From Oxalobacteraceae bacterium (GTDB lineage: Bacteria > Pseudomonadota > Gammaproteobacteria > Burkholderiales > Burkholderiaceae_D): a stretch of 64,000 bases of DNA. Positions 63,787 through 64,000 of the stretch are shown one piece after another (the first letter of the stretch is position 1; the number at the start of each line of letters is the position of its first letter). The notes beneath the pieces are model-generated. The model was not told where the DNA came from. It made no database searches and saw nothing but the letters and a program-made list of their open reading frames with translations. The position numbers were made by a program, and so were the translations under genes. The DNA is taken from the NCBI GenBank assembly GCA_947448025.1, contig CANFLV010000018.1, forward strand, positions 24,014 through 88,013, given 5' to 3'.

Positions 63787-64000
63787 ATGAATCACCCCGT
63801 CAAATTCAAACCCTATACCCGCCAGACCATCCACCAGGCACCGCAATGGGCGCTGCTATCCGAGGATTTGCAGGAAGCGGTGCAAGTCGTCTCGCGTGTG
63901 CTACCGTTTCGCACCAATGAATATGTGATGAATGAACTGATCGACTGGAACAATATTCCGGACGATCCCATCTATCGCCTCGTGTTCCCGCATCGCGATA
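63787..64000 (+). CDS. KamA-family radical SAM protein (3' end outside window)
   Basis: Only the first 71 residues are present. The sequence FKPYTRQTIHQAPQWALLSEDLQEAV followed by VLPFRTNEYVMNELIDWNNIPDDPIYRLVFPHRD is typical of the N-terminus of lysine 2,3-aminomutase-like (KamA) radical SAM proteins. The CxxxCxxC iron-sulfur motif would come after the window end. AGGAG lies seven bases before the ATG. The divergent LysR gene is a possible regulator. Confidence 0.85.
   Translation, partial: MNHPVKFKPYTRQTIHQAPQWALLSEDLQEAVQVVSRVLPFRTNEYVMNELIDWNNIPDDPIYRLVFPHRD

Noticed and set aside
1..64000. tRNA or rRNA genes
   Set aside because: I looked for the conserved GGTTCGAATCC-like T-arm with CCA-side pairing and for rRNA core sequences and saw none; the GGGTTCAA at 47124 lacks the rest of a tRNA.

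Overview
The window looks like a chromosomal segment of a Gram-negative betaproteobacterium. Burkholderiales, perhaps Oxalobacteraceae, is my inference. Supporting signs are moderately high GC coding DNA, the cphA'/cphA pair with a divergent ABC transporter and DUF1854 gene, coupled protocatechuate and Liv-type transport genes, a gentisate cluster, and DbpA. No rRNA, tRNA, CRISPR array, transposase or integrase was seen.

Region 1 (1-19.4 kb) is a type I secretion / RTX locus. It holds the end of an HlyD-type adaptor, a stand-alone copy of an RTX C-terminal module, a small unknown gene, an HlyC-type toxin acyltransferase, and a giant 5248-residue RTX protein. The giant has an HlyA-like pore-forming and acylation region followed by about 33 long super-repeats. 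Directly coupled to it by an ATGA overlap is an unusual fusion of a thioredoxin-like domain without the peroxidatic Cys and a 2-oxoglutarate/Fe(II) dioxygenase. HlyC, the giant and the dioxygenase overlap end to end, so modification of the giant protein by two enzymes is a reasonable hypothesis.

Region 2 (19.4-36 kb) is metabolic. It contains a three-gene gentisate operon (3-hydroxybenzoate 6-hydroxylase, gentisate dioxygenase, fumarylpyruvate hydrolase), an orphan histidine kinase, a SYLF lipoprotein, two AT-richer exported hydrolases, and an SpmA/SpmB-like membrane protein. It ends with a protocatechuate-branch set (pcaB, pcaD, pcaC) whose last genes run by 4-base overlaps into a Liv-type ABC transporter. 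The matching binding protein is convergent, beyond a strong terminator.

Region 3 (36-46 kb) is a cyanophycin locus: cphA' and cphA on the minus strand, with a divergent ABC exporter that has a zinc ribbon, plus DUF1854. Next to it are two collinear paralogues with a Cys-His-Asp arrangement like papain/transglutaminase-fold enzymes.

Region 4 (46-52 kb) holds a lysine-rich 36-residue protein, a five-gene operon of unknown proteins around a minimal J-domain protein, and dbpA. Region 5 (52-56.7 kb) has three NTF2-fold genes, one framed by GGGTCAGAGTCAAATT inverted repeats, and a divergent ATPase-LuxR regulator. Region 6 (56.7-64 kb) has the prkA-yeaH-spoVR stress operon, a receiver protein with a large insertion, a LysR regulator with an odd tail, and the start of a KamA-type radical SAM gene.
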